From assembly GCA_010645155.1 (NCBI GenBank), contig CM021322.1:5353695-5417694 (forward strand): DNA of 64,000 bases. Reading direction: 5' to 3'. This DNA comes from Tigriopus japonicus (taxonomy: Eukaryota; Arthropoda; Copepoda; Harpacticoida; Harpacticidae). Positions within the stretch are counted from its first letter, which is position 1, and each line of letters opens with the position of its first letter. Made by a program: the position numbers and the translations under genes. Under the pieces are notes generated by a model. That model was not told the DNA's origin and searched no databases. It saw nothing but the letters and a program-made list of their open reading frames with translations. This document shows, in pieces, positions 1 through 10,482 of this stretch.

Positions 1-1704
1 CTTTAAAAACTCAAAAAATATGAATTTGTCGAGTACTAATGTGTTTTGGATGTGAGTTGGATTTTTTCCAGAGTTTCGCTATTTTGGTTGTTGGGGTCAA
101 AAATCTGACCACAACTAAACTTTTCAGCAAGCAATAGACCTTATCTGGCCTAAAATATGGCAGCACTGTCAACTCGAAATATATTTTTATAACAAGCCAT
201 GAAACTCGAAATTGAACTAGTTTGAGTGTTGCCAAATTGGTCCCTGTTTAGGTCTCTTCAAAAAAATTCAATAAAACCTGCCCTTTTTAACAGTGATAAA
301 CGTCAGTGTCAAAACCGGCCGCACTCCTGGTTCTAAACACATCACTACTGTTGAGCATTTCATCTCTCATTGATTTGCTCAAATCATCAAAACCAGCTTT
401 TTATCTATAAAAACTTGAAGAAATGTAAGAAGAATTGTACAATGACAAAAAAATGGAAATTAATTTGAAATTAGTCTTAATTGTCAATTCTTGAGATACC
501 AGACCCGAATCCGATCTGATCTGATCCGGATCCAAGTATGTTTGATCAGATCAGAACCGAACTGATTCTAACCAAAAAGTTGCCGAACCGACCATGATCC
601 AGAACTAAAAAATCTTTGCCTGACCCATCCCTAGAAATTAAGATGTCCTTGCTTAGATTCAACATGTAATAAATTAGAATTACATTGGTTTTGATACGTG
701 AGTTGAACGAGAATTTTGATGCCATTTGTCATTTTCTTTACCACTTAGGCGATTCTAAATATGTGTCCCAACATATGAGTTGTAATGGCGCAATTTAGTA
801 TGAATAGGTCATTTTGGGTGTCACTGAGCCACAAGTCGCTGTGAATAAAAGGACAGCGAACACGGCAGGAAACCAATTCAGGGTGACTCGAGCCTTAGGA
901 AGAAAATGGAAAAAATGGTGGCACTCTTCCCAATTGAAAAATGTGTTATTTTTGAGCTCACTTAATCCCTTTTTTAGAATGTTCCACCACTAAATGAATC
1001 ATCACTAAGAAAACCATTTGACACTGAACTCCTCATTTTGAATCGGAAAATACGAAGAGAGTCTCATGGGTAGTGCAGCCTCCCTTTTAATCTACGGAAG
1101 AATGTGTGACTCGTGTGACCGCAAAGGCAAGAAATCAAAACTCAGTAGGAGTGTGTTAGGTATTAAAACGGAATCATTGATTGGAGATTAGAAAAGCGAA
1201 GGGAACGCAACTGGAAATATTCAAGTTAATTTTAAGGATTTGCTAGGTTTGGAATAGCAAACCTTTCATTTCACAATCTTTATATCTTTCGGGTTGCTGA
1301 GGCACTTGAGAGCATTTTGATTGACAACTGGAATCGCGTTGAACCATTCTGGGCATATAAAATGAAGGTAAACCCAAAATATTTTTCAGTTCGGCGTATT
1401 TTGCCGAGAAGAAGTGCATTTTGCAATGCTGCTATTTTCAGGCTTGCGAAAACGACTTTTCTGAAAATCCACATTGCCTCTCCTTGCCAAATCTGTGAAA
1501 TAAAGCTTAAATAAACTTTTTAGGCACAAAAAATGATTATTGACATATCCTTGAAGCCACTTCATTATCTGTAACTCAAAAAATTATTTGTGCAGCTTTC
1601 TCAGAATTTTCACCAATATGGCTAATGTTTTGTTTTGTTGGCATCGCCAGTCCTGAAAAACGGCATGTTATTCTACCCACAGATTTACCGAGAGAGGTTT
1701 TTAT
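1..1704. other. Intergenic DNA, no gene seen
   Basis: AT-rich sequence with only short, unconvincing ORFs. At about 500-632 there is a degenerate tract of GATC/ACCGAAC-like words that ends in GACCCATCCCTA. That is a typical outward end of a hAT-type inverted repeat (read inward as TAGGGATGGGTC). I could not find a matching left end, so this is at best a truncated element. Nothing else is recognisable. Confidence 0.5.
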
Positions 1705-2002
1705 TAGTGATGTGACTTGGTGTGTTGGGCAAGCTTTTTGCGCGAGGTCGTAAGGTAGTGTCGCCAATCGACCTTTGTGAAATCGTATTCGGCTTTGCTT
1801 ACCAATCTTCAAAAACCTGTTTTTTTTATCAAGGAGAACGGAACGGCGTCCCTAACTTTTGTGACTTCTGAACAGGGTTGCAAATGACACTCAAATTTGT
1901 GTTTGCTGATATAGCTGAGCACAATACGAAATCTCCATTAGGTGACCCTACCTTGCGACCTCGCGCAAAAAAGCTTGCCCAACACACCAAGTCACATCAC
2001 TA
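1705..2002. mobile_element. 298-bp hAT-type MITE with long terminal inverted repeats
   Basis: The element starts TAGTGATGTGACTTGG and ends with the reverse complement. The two arms match for roughly 50 bp, including the words GTGTGTTGGGCAAGC and GCGCGAGGTCG, with a few differences. It is flanked on both sides by the identical 8-bp sequence GTTTTTAT (1697-1704 and 2003-2010), the target-site duplication expected of hAT transposition. It carries no transposase, so it is non-autonomous. The superfamily is inferred from the TSD length and terminal sequence. Confidence 0.85.
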
Positions 2003-2010
2003 GTTTTTAT

Positions 2011-4065
2011 TGCATGGAGCCATATATTTAAGGTTAAAATGGATGGTGTAGAATATACATTTTTTTCATGCAATTCCTCTAGAATTGAAAGAATTTTTTA
2101 TCATTTTTTTTCTTGCGCAGAAGTCACTTGGTAAATATGTTGTAAGCTTAAAACTTACAAAGAGTTATTTGTGTAATTATAGTGCAAAATCACTGCATTG
2201 GCCAAAGAGATGTCTGAGTGATGGTTTTTAATCAAATTTGACACTTGTTTTTGTGTTAAAGTATTTTAAACAAAAACAATTCTCATGTTCTGATGTATTT
2301 GACCAAGATTTTTGGTTTATAGATGAGTAGAACAAGGGGAAATGCTGATTTTTTTTTCTGAGCAGAAATTTGAAAGGGTTGACATTGACTGACCGAGTCC
2401 TTATTAAAAAAATTCTGAACAGACCATCAAGATTTTCAAATTGTTTTCTACATCAAGGAACATAAGTAAATATCCCAATCTTTATCCTTGATATGTTTAG
2501 CATGGACCAAGGTGTGTTAGTAGCATTGTCTTGCTTGCAACCACCTTACTATTTGGCCTTAACATGAGTTTGATCAACAAGAAGTAAGATGAGAAGCATT
2601 CAAAGAGAGAAGTATTCCAATGTTGTTGAAGCACCTCCATTCAAATACTATAATATTGATCAAAGGAACTTCAAGCAAACTTCCTTTCAGTGTTTCTTTG
2701 CATTAGATTTCAAAAATTGATTGCGCGTTGACCTATTAATGAGCACAGAGCGGAAAAGCGTACCAGGAAGAGATGAAAAGGAGAAATGTGGGCTAGCTGA
2801 AATCAAGAGGCAATGGCTTTGCCAGGTGGTGAGCAAATGGTGATAGATTCTTTGAAATTTCAAGATCAAATTGTTGAATGTAAACAAAAATGTTGGTGAA
2901 TCTAAGTTTATCTTCTTTCTAAACATCCATTCAATGATTCAAGGTTCTTGGTAATGATCTACAGTTATCATTGATGTTGCTCTAGTATCTATATTTACGC
3001 CTGGTTGATAATATGCTCAATTTATCAACAAGAAAATGAGAAATGTAAAATCAAACATTACTAGAAAGAAACCTTGAAAACTAAGACATCTCTTTCTCTG
3101 TGGGACTTTTTTCAGATTTTGAAATGATTCTTTTGAACCCACTGAACAAAAAAGCACTTTTAAATTATTGCTTGAATAAGTGTCATGTCCTTTTTTGCAA
3201 GCTGGTTTCAGTGCTTTTCCTTCAATGACCCTCAAAATATATTATGCATATTATTGACCCAAATCCAGTTTTCCAGGTATCCTTATGTGAAATATCAATT
3301 GCGCCCACAAGCTTAGACTCTTTGAATAGACAGCAATAAATAAGTGACTTCAAAATGACTACAAGAAGTGCTAATTTATCATTAGCATTATGAATCAAAT
3401 GGCTCACTTAAGAAAAACTTGAGAACCCATTCTTTCATGCCCTATCAGCCTGTTCAAATCCAAGGACCTTTGGAGATTTTTTGACCTCCCGATCAGCTGA
3501 TCAACCCCAATTTCTTTCCAATTTTACCTTGGTCAACGCTGGGGATTTGGGTGCCAAACAGGCTAGTGATGAGTCAGAAATAGCCTTTGCTATTTCATAC
3601 CTTAAGCTTGTTTACCTGAGGGAAAAGTTCTTGTTTTGTTTGAATGTCAAAACCAAGAATTCTCATTAGGCTCGAATTTTTTTTTTTTGGAATATTAGTC
3701 TCAACTCTTCTAATCGTTAATCACTGATGTCAAAGATGAGTGACGTCACATTTAACCAAATTTAAACCTAACCTAACCTACTTTAAACCTACTTTAACTT
3801 AATTCAAACCTAACTTAACCTAAATTTAACCTGAGAGGTGTGACGTCACGGCAATGAACGGTTACACTCAACTTCAACGTATCCCTAGCCATTTTGACCC
3901 CTGAATCCCCAGCTGAATTTCTTTCATTACACTCATTCATTATTCGAATACCTACTCCGTCCCATCTTCCCATTTCTGTGGTCCACTCCTCAGATCCATG
4001 CCTTCAGAAACCCATCTCCTCCTCATGGACCCTCACAATCCCCGATAATTCACGTTCTCTCCAGC
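2011..4065. other. Intergenic region upstream of the LYR/MTRFR/PRMT7 locus
   Basis: No gene is supported here. The last 350 bp contain two CRE-like palindromes and a telomere-like repeat tract, listed separately. The final 150 bp before the LYR start are richer in C and T and probably hold the promoter and 5' UTR of the locus. Confidence 0.4.
3741..3848. promoter_or_regulatory. Pair of TGACGTCA palindromes around a CCTAA-rich tract
   Basis: The perfect 8-bp palindrome TGACGTCA (the consensus CRE site bound by CREB/ATF bZIP factors) occurs at 3741-3748 and again at 3841-3848, about 325 and 225 bp upstream of the first ATG of the LYR/MTRFR locus. Between them lies a run of CCTAA-like words (AACCTAACCTAACCTA near 3766-3780, then degenerate copies), which resembles the pancrustacean telomere repeat TTAGG. 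The promoter role is inferred from position. A small palindrome-ended mobile element is an alternative reading. Confidence 0.4.
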
Positions 4066-4260
4066 ATGAGTTCACGGAGTGAAGCGCTCCGCCTCTGCAA
4101 GTCCCTCCTCCGTTACGCCCGATCGCTGCAACTCACCGACCCTTCGTACCTGCGCCGTCGTTGCCTCGCCGAATTCCGCGCCCCTCGCTCCTCCCCGGCT
4201 GAAACTCAACGGGCTCTGGCTCAAGCTCGCGCTCTCCTGACCCATCGTCGGCTACTCTAA
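4066..4260 (+). CDS. LYR-motif microprotein, like the MIEF1 upstream-ORF product (AltMiD51)
   Basis: A 64-aa, strongly basic, single-exon protein starting at ATG 4066. The segment EALRLCKSLLRYARSLQLTD followed by an AEFR motif matches the small LYR/complex-1 family: a helix with L-[YC]-[RK] spacing, a basic stretch, then a second helix rich in Ala, Arg and Leu. The closest relative I recognise is the mitochondrial LYR microprotein encoded upstream of human MIEF1, which associates with the mitochondrial ribosome. The canonical Tyr of the LYR tripeptide is Cys here (LCK). Only 21 bp separate its stop from the next ATG, with no room for an intron, so it is probably the first cistron of a dicistronic mRNA. 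Assignment rests on short-motif similarity. Confidence 0.6.
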   Translation: MSSRSEALRLCKSLLRYARSLQLTDPSYLRRRCLAEFRAPRSSPAETQRALAQARALLTHRRLL

Positions 4261-4281
4261 CTCCGCCCGCACCACCCGCTT

Positions 4282-4743
4282 ATGGCCGCGCAGTTGCTCG
4301 GGTGGATTTGCCGGCGAGCCTTACACTCTCGCTATCGATCGCGCCTGGATTACTCGCGATATCCCGAGATTTCGCCGGATGAAGTCGAAGAGAAATTGGT
4401 CTTGGGATCGGGTCCGGGCGGACAAGCCGTGAATAAGACGCGGAACGCGGTTCAACTCCGACACACGGTCACCAACGTGGTGATTAAGTGCCACGAAACG
4501 CGATCGGTGGAGCGTAATCGCCAATTAGCTTGGCGGAGATTGCACGAAGCCGTAGATCAGTACTTGAATAAGGACCATAGTGTGGCTCAACAGATTCGGC
4601 GAATCGAATCCGAGGAACGATTGGCCAAGAAATTGGCCGCCAAAGAGCGATTGGCCGCTAAACGGAGGGCTAACCGTGACGAGAGTGAGGCAGGGATAGA
4701 ATCGCCGATTGATCCGCTCGATACGCCCAAGACTTCCAGTTAG
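4282..4743 (+). CDS. MTRFR: Mitochondrial translation release factor in rescue (C12orf65/MTRFR-like)
   Basis: A 153-aa single-exon protein. Residues 1-22 are Arg-rich with no acidic residue, as expected of a mitochondrial targeting sequence. The class-I release factor catalytic motif GSGPGGQAVNKTRNAV places GGQ at residues 46-48. It is followed by VVIKCHETRSVERNR, which matches the C12orf65 signature, and by a basic helical tail (about residues 95-135) like the ribosome-binding tail of the family. In other animals this protein, with MTRES1, releases peptidyl-tRNA from large mitoribosomal subunits in quality control. It has no codon-recognition domain, as is usual for rescue factors. It lies 21 bp downstream of the LYR ORF, and the PRMT7 reading frame begins just beyond its stop. 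Confidence 0.9.
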   Translation: MAAQLLGWICRRALHSRYRSRLDYSRYPEISPDEVEEKLVLGSGPGGQAVNKTRNAVQLRHTVTNVVIKCHETRSVERNRQLAWRRLHEAVDQYLNKDHSVAQQIRRIESEERLAKKLAAKERLAAKRRANRDESEAGIESPIDPLDTPKTSS

Positions 4744-4795
4744 GCTGAGAGCGTGTATGCGGTTGAGTGGATTGAGATTTATTCTACGAAGCGGA

Positions 4796-7703
4796 ATGGC
4801 TAATCCCACGGGAGGCGTGTTTGTCCAATCACTCAATCCCATGACGGGCCAATCCGAGTGGCAGTTACGCCCCGAGGACTATGATTATCAACGGGAATTG
4901 GCCCGAGCCGCGTTTGCGGACATGCTCCATGACACGGAACGGGTACGTACCATTGCATAGACTTGATTCAAGCAAAATCATTGGATCGGGGCCCTAACAT
5001 GAGCTTTATCAATCAGACTAATGCCTTAAAAAACATTAAACAGCATTTTTCTATACCAATATCATCTGAAATGAGTGAAAGAAAGAACTGAACAAAAGCT
5101 TATTTGCTGTAAAGAAATCTTTTAAATCTGAAAAAGGCTCTTAGCATTCCAGTAGGGCTGGCTTATTGAGATCCATGCCCATGAGGGAGGTCTTTGTCTC
5201 GAATCTCTCCAGAATGGACCCAAAAATGTTTTGTGAATTACGTAATTTTGGCAACTTCCTCGAGCTCAAAATGTGCTTAAAACGTGTTGAATGGAGGAAA
5301 ACGGACAAAGCCCTTTTTTGGCCTTCTGTCACCACAAATTGGGAGAGGAACTATTAAGTATCCAAATATTTTAGAACAAGTTGTATTATGAGGGATTGAA
5401 AGTGGCTATCCGACTCAAACGTGAGCAAGGTCAACCCGTTCATGTGTTGGATATCGGAACGGGCACGGGCTTGTTGTCCATGATGGCCGCTCAAATCGGA
5501 GCGGATTCGATAACCGCCATTGAAGTAAGCACTTTTATTCGTCTAAGTTTGCCACATGGAACTCACCTGGATTGCTCTCACTCTTGATTAGGAGTTCCGT
5601 CCCATGGCAAATTGTGCCGAAAAAGTGATCCGTGATAACGGCTTTGCCGATCAGATCAAATTAGTCCGGAAACGATCCACCTACGTGACCGTGGGTCCCG
5701 GACAGGATATGGCTCAAAAAGCCAATATTCTTGTCACTGAAGTGTTTGATACTGAGCTAATCGGTGAAGGAGCCATCGGGACTTTCAATCACGCACACGA
5801 GCAACTTTTGACGGTGAGTCCCACCTTGAAACATGGATAAGGGAATGCTACGACTAATTGGATCTTCTTTAGCCCGATTGCATGGTGATCCCTTCGTTTG
5901 GCACCATGTTTGCACAAGTTGTGTCGTCTGATCTATGTTCGCGATGGAATACTGTCCAACCTATCCGATTGAGCGACCAACTGGTTCTAGATCCACCGGA
6001 TGAAGAGGTAGACGGGATCTCGTTTGCCTTGCATGACGTGCAAATGTCACAGATCCAAGAAACCTGGTTTACACCCATCACTCCGCCCGTCCCAGTTTTC
6101 AAGTAAGAAATAGATAATAAATCAACAACACACTAAGGTATTTAGGACAAGACTTTACAACCGTGTTATTGTACTTTAGCTTTGATTTTACGGGCCGTTC
6201 TGGGCCATTGCCCGTGAATGATAGGAGCTGTTTGTCTCAATTGGCTCGAGTTAAAGGCAACTGTGATGCCATTTTCATTTGGTGGGAGCTTAAAATGGAT
6301 CCACTGAGCCAGATCACGCTTTCTTGTGCGCCAAAATGGGCTCACCCAAATCCGAAAGATATCCCCTGGCGAGATCATTGGATGCAAGCCATCTACTATC
6401 CGACGTCACGGCTTGATTTGAACGAAGGTGATTCCTTCAATCTCATGAGCAGGCATGACGAGTACAGCCTTTCCTTCGACGTTTCCAAATCGGACACAGG
6501 GTGCGTCAATGAATTTTAGATTTAATAGAATACACTTAACATTGTGGTAATACCCCTCAAAACCTTTAGAGCTTCAAATGAAGGTAGTGGACCCCCATCC
6601 AAGAGAGGGATTCAATGGGCCGTTTCTCGACTGAGATTAGGTCAAATGAATGATCCCGAGCGCAATGCGAAACTCGTTCGAGTGATCAAGAACGCCCTTG
6701 ATAAAGTTGAATCCAGCAACAACGGCTCGAGTTGGCTATTCCTTGGGGAATTAAGTTTCATGCCACTAATGGCGGCGAAATTAGGCGCCGCCAAAGTGAT
6801 TCTAGCCGAAGGCAACACTCAAATGATCAAAGTACTGAAGGCCTATGCCAAAAAGCACGACTTGCAAGAAAAACTGGTCATCATTGAGAAGCCCGTGGTG
6901 GAATTGACCAAGGAGGATCTCTCACCGTATCGAATCGAGGTGGTGCTCACAGAACCGTATTTCTCGGCAAGTCTCTTGCCTTGGCACAATCTGCTCTTTT
7001 GGTATTCCTTGAACGAAGTGTTGCCGGGAGACTCTGAAATTGAGCGCATTCGTTCGTTGCCTCAAGGAGCCTCGATTTGGGCGGTGCCCGTGGCATACAA
7101 AGATCTGTGGAAAATCCGGTCTCCTCTCTATGACGCCGAGGGATTCAAAATGACACACTTTGACGACATTATCATGGTACAACAGGTCATCGGAAATCAG
7201 TTGTGTTAATGAATCAATTATGAGATATTTCTTTGGTCTTATTAGCACGCCTGCGATACCAGTGATGCCGATGTAGAGCCTCATCCATTATGGGAATATC
7301 CATGCCGAGCTAGTGGACAAGCCTTCAAACTGATGGATTTCGATTTCTCTCACGCCATCCCGGATACTTGTGTCGAGAAAGAGACCTCCTTGGAGGTTGA
7401 AGCCAACTGTAATGGTGAGTCCATTGTTGATAGTTCTTTATTTGCAGAAACTAATTTGGGTTTTTAGGCATGGCTTTGTGGATGGAATGGCACCTGGATG
7501 ACGAGACTACCATTTCAAATGGTCCTAAGGAACCTGTTGAAGTCGGCGATAATATCAATTGGGATATCCACAGCCATCAGGGAGTTTTCTTCTTTCCACA
7601 AGACCAAAAAAGCCTTCTGTCTGCGAATTCCAAAGTTCAATGCAGGATCAGATTCAACCCTAAAGAAGGAGATCTTGCTTACCGATTCAATGTAATCGAA
7701 TGA
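4796..7703 (+). CDS. PRMT7: Protein arginine N-methyltransferase 7
   Basis: Eight exons: 4796-4942, 5375-5524, 5592-5813, 5873-6102, 6180-6500, 6570-7185, 7246-7414 and 7468-7703. Joined they give 696 aa (the human enzyme is 692 aa). PRMT7 makes monomethyl-arginine on histones and splicing proteins using S-adenosylmethionine. Visible landmarks are the SAM-binding loop [15 protein letters not shown] (about 73-87) and the double-E loop [12 protein letters not shown] (about 148-159) of the first methyltransferase module. A second, degenerate module includes [10 protein letters not shown] and [18 protein letters not shown], ending near [10 protein letters not shown]. The two-module layout is diagnostic of PRMT7. 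The sixth donor is less certain: CAG|GT at 7186 is used, and ATG|GT at 7177 is an in-frame alternative. An upstream in-frame ATG at 4757 would add 13 residues. AATAAA lies at 7911. Confidence 0.95.
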
Positions 7704-7910
7704 TTAGTGTGGAAAAAATTAACTTCATTCTAGTTGATCGAGATGGTTTATTTTCAATTGGTTCGTATAGATTCATCCGATTTTCAGAGACACATTGTAA
7801 ATTCAAACTGGTCCACTAACTTAAGTTGTATAAGTGTAAAAAAAGAAGACGACACTTTTTTTGAAGCCAGGATGTTCTACGATAATGAATAAGCTAGTTA
7901 ATATAGGACA

Positions 7911-7916
7911 AATAAA
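7911..7916 (+). promoter_or_regulatory. Polyadenylation signal for PRMT7
   Basis: AATAAA on the plus strand about 210 bp after the PRMT7 stop codon; the first canonical hexamer after it. Confidence 0.6.
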
Positions 7917-7995
7917 GAAAACTCGCACAGGACCAGGGGTGGAGATTGGATCGACAGGGAGGGACATGAGCATCCTTTTAGAGGAAACGCCCACA

Positions 7996-8001
7996 TTTAT
8001 T
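7996..8001 (-). promoter_or_regulatory. Polyadenylation signal for PIP4P
   Basis: TTTATT on the plus strand, read as AATAAA on the minus strand, about 335 bp beyond the PIP4P stop codon. Confidence 0.5.
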
Positions 8002-8336
8002 GGAACATATAGAGTATATGCTGTGTTCGGGTAGGGGGTTATATGTAGGGATACGTGCGATGCCGTCGAGGGAAAATGGTGATTGAGTCATTAAAATAAT
8101 ACAAGGGCAAAATAGCAACGACGTTGGCGGTCAAGCCCTACAAAACAAGTGTCCTCCAGATAAATGACGATGATGTCAAAAGCTGAGTGACGATCGCTTT
8201 TGATTGAGGATCGCCGAGGGAACAAGAAACAGTATGGTGAAAATAATGGTTATCCAGGAATGAAAGATTGCTGAAATTAATGTTGCTGTTGTTTTTGTTG
8301 ATTTTTCTGACACCCGTTGTCGCGTTCTTCTTACTT

Positions 8337-10482
8337 CTACACTCCGCTGTCCACTAAGCTGACTTTCATGAAGAAATAATGGGCAGACCGCAAAAGCATT
8401 CCCAGGGAAGCCAAAAAAAAGCCTGAAACCAAATATGAACATGAGAAGGGTCAAAGGTCCACTCTAATAATAAGGAAGTACCAACAATGGATGTTCATGT
8501 ACTTACCAACGTAGACAATGTACAAGACTCCTTTGGCGGTTGAGACATGGATCGTGAGAGCCGTGATTAGGATGGCCGCAAACAAGAGCAACAGCCCTAC
8601 AATGCCGAAAACAAGTCCGCGTCGTCGGCTGAAAAGTAAAACCACACTATACTCCGTTGAATTTTCAAGCACCCAATTTTTTTCTTGTTTCTCTCTTTCA
8701 GAGTCAAACAATTAAGTAAAATGAAAGATGGCAGACATTTTCGATGTAAACATACCTGAATTCTGTTCCAACTGAGGACACCTTTCTACAATGAGGACAT
8801 CTCGCAAGGGCGTTGTTCACAGAGTTAAACTGGAAATGTAAATAATGTTTAAAACGAGAGTTCAGTCTTTTTTATGAGGGGGCGGATTGCGTCAGGTACC
8901 CTTACAAGAAAGTTGTCGTGACAGTGGGCACAATTGACACGGCACATCCCAGGCGTATTGGGCACGGGTGTGTTGGCGAGGGGTCCAGAGGGGGTCAAGC
9001 TGATCACCCGTTTGCAATTTGGCCGTGGGCAAGCAATGCGCTAAAATCAAGAGGAAAGGAAATAAATGCACGTTGAAGTAACATTAAACTTGGGAAGCAA
9101 CCATGAAAAGTCAAAGTCAAATGAAATGTTAAAGCACTCACCTGGCTGGTAGTTTTACAAATGAGAAGGCAATTGCAAGGACATCGCACGTATTTCCGGC
9201 CAGCCGGAGCATTCCGGATGGGCGTGGCTTCGTTGCAGCTCGTACATTTGACAACGTGTTGGTCGCGCTTCCCGGTTATGTCAATCATGGCCTGAAGGGC
9301 ATATAAGTGATCAAAATATCTATTTTTTTTACATTTGTGCAAGTTGATTATCGTCGATATTTTGGGGAAAAAAATCATTCAGGACAATTGAATTACCTGA
9401 CAAACACGACAGGACACCATGGGCGGTCCTCCGCCTACGGAGTTAAAAGTGGGTAAAGAAAACTCATCCACGGGCTGGATCAGGATTCCCACATCTAAGG
9501 AAATTAACAAATATAACCATTTTAGGAGGTTGAGGCGAAAGTCGTTAATAGCCACAAATATACGCCTTATTGTTTTTTTAGTATAAATTAGCGAGCGACC
9601 CAATCATAGCCCAAATTCACATATTTCTTCATTGCCTAGCCTCATTTTAATCATACTCGATTTCCTTTTTCTTCGCATTTGTAGTTTCGATTGAGTTGGA
9701 GACAACAGTAGCATCTCACTGGGAAGACAACGCAATCAATTCATTCTACAAGCCATCCTAATTCTTAGATTTCAGTCGTTCTCGGTTAAACCATGGACGA
9801 GTCCGAGGCGTCATTTTCTTTCCGTTGAACTAGCCAACCAGAGCAAAGCCACCGACCAGCCACAACCATTCAGCCACTCAGCTGACCCTTAGCTCATCAG
9901 CCTATCGACTCAATTTTCGTTCAATCAAACCCCACGGGACAAACTAAGCTCAACAACCCTCGAGTCGAGACAGCCAAATTCCTCTTCGGCATAATCAACG
10001 CCAGATGATGAGAAATGCTATCAATCCCCGGCCAATCTCAAAGGACGATACGATTTACGTTTATCCATTAATTGATATGTCACCATATTCCATAGCAATT
10101 TTTATAATGGAAAACGGTTCTCAAAGTAGAGAGCGAGGGAGTTTTGGCCAATAAAATCATGTCGTAAAAGCCAGGAGTCCAAGTTGAATCTCAGAATAGG
10201 GTTGGTCAGCCAAGTTATTCTTGTATTGAGAGAAGTTGACGTCAAACGAAAGTACCCAGTCCCACTAAAATACCCCTTTCCCTTATGGATTTTGACCCAA
10301 TCCTCTTCGGCCATTTTGAATTCATCCTCGATTAATGTGAGAAGTGAATGAAATATTTACAACCTTAAAAAACTGGCTTGATCGATCGACTCACCTCCCG
10401 CGCCGTTATTGGGTGGGTTAGGTCCGTTGGGCGGACCGCCCAAGAGGGGGCGTGCCTCCTCGTTGGTCACTTGCGAAGGCAT
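8337..10482 (-). CDS. PIP4P: Type I phosphatidylinositol-4,5-bisphosphate 4-phosphatase (TMEM55/PIP4P)
   Basis: Seven minus-strand exons: 10482-10395, 9494-9397, 9291-9142, 9040-8906, 8829-8756, 8628-8507 and 8422-8337. All phases agree, giving 250 aa. The family removes the 4-phosphate of PI(4,5)P2 on late endosomes and lysosomes; TMEM55B also helps position lysosomes. The short N-terminal exon carries EEARPLLGG, resembling the dileucine-type sorting motif (ERSPLL) of vertebrate homologues. The cytosolic part has four paired-Cys knuckles: CRVC; CTSC with CPCNC; CPRPNC; CAHC with CPHC. The CX5R phosphatase motif CKTTSQR (residues 107-113) is intact although an intron falls between its Q and R. 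Two membrane segments follow, at about 180-202 and 207-236. The upstream intron is about 900 bp. It converges on PRMT7 and diverges from Elongin A. Confidence 0.95.

Larger units (their letters stand above)
7704..8336. other. Convergent 3' UTR space of PRMT7 (+) and PIP4P (-)
   Basis: No coding sequence is supported between the two convergent stop codons. It holds a polyadenylation hexamer for each strand (7911-7916 plus; 7996-8001 minus), about 85 bp apart and crossed over, so the two 3' UTRs probably overlap. Confidence 0.6.

Noticed and set aside
10102..10314. Minus-strand 70-aa ATG-started ORF in intron 1 of PIP4P
   Set aside because: The true N-terminal exon with the dileucine motif is at 10482-10395 and joins in phase to exon 2. 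This ORF has no family resemblance and is not needed.
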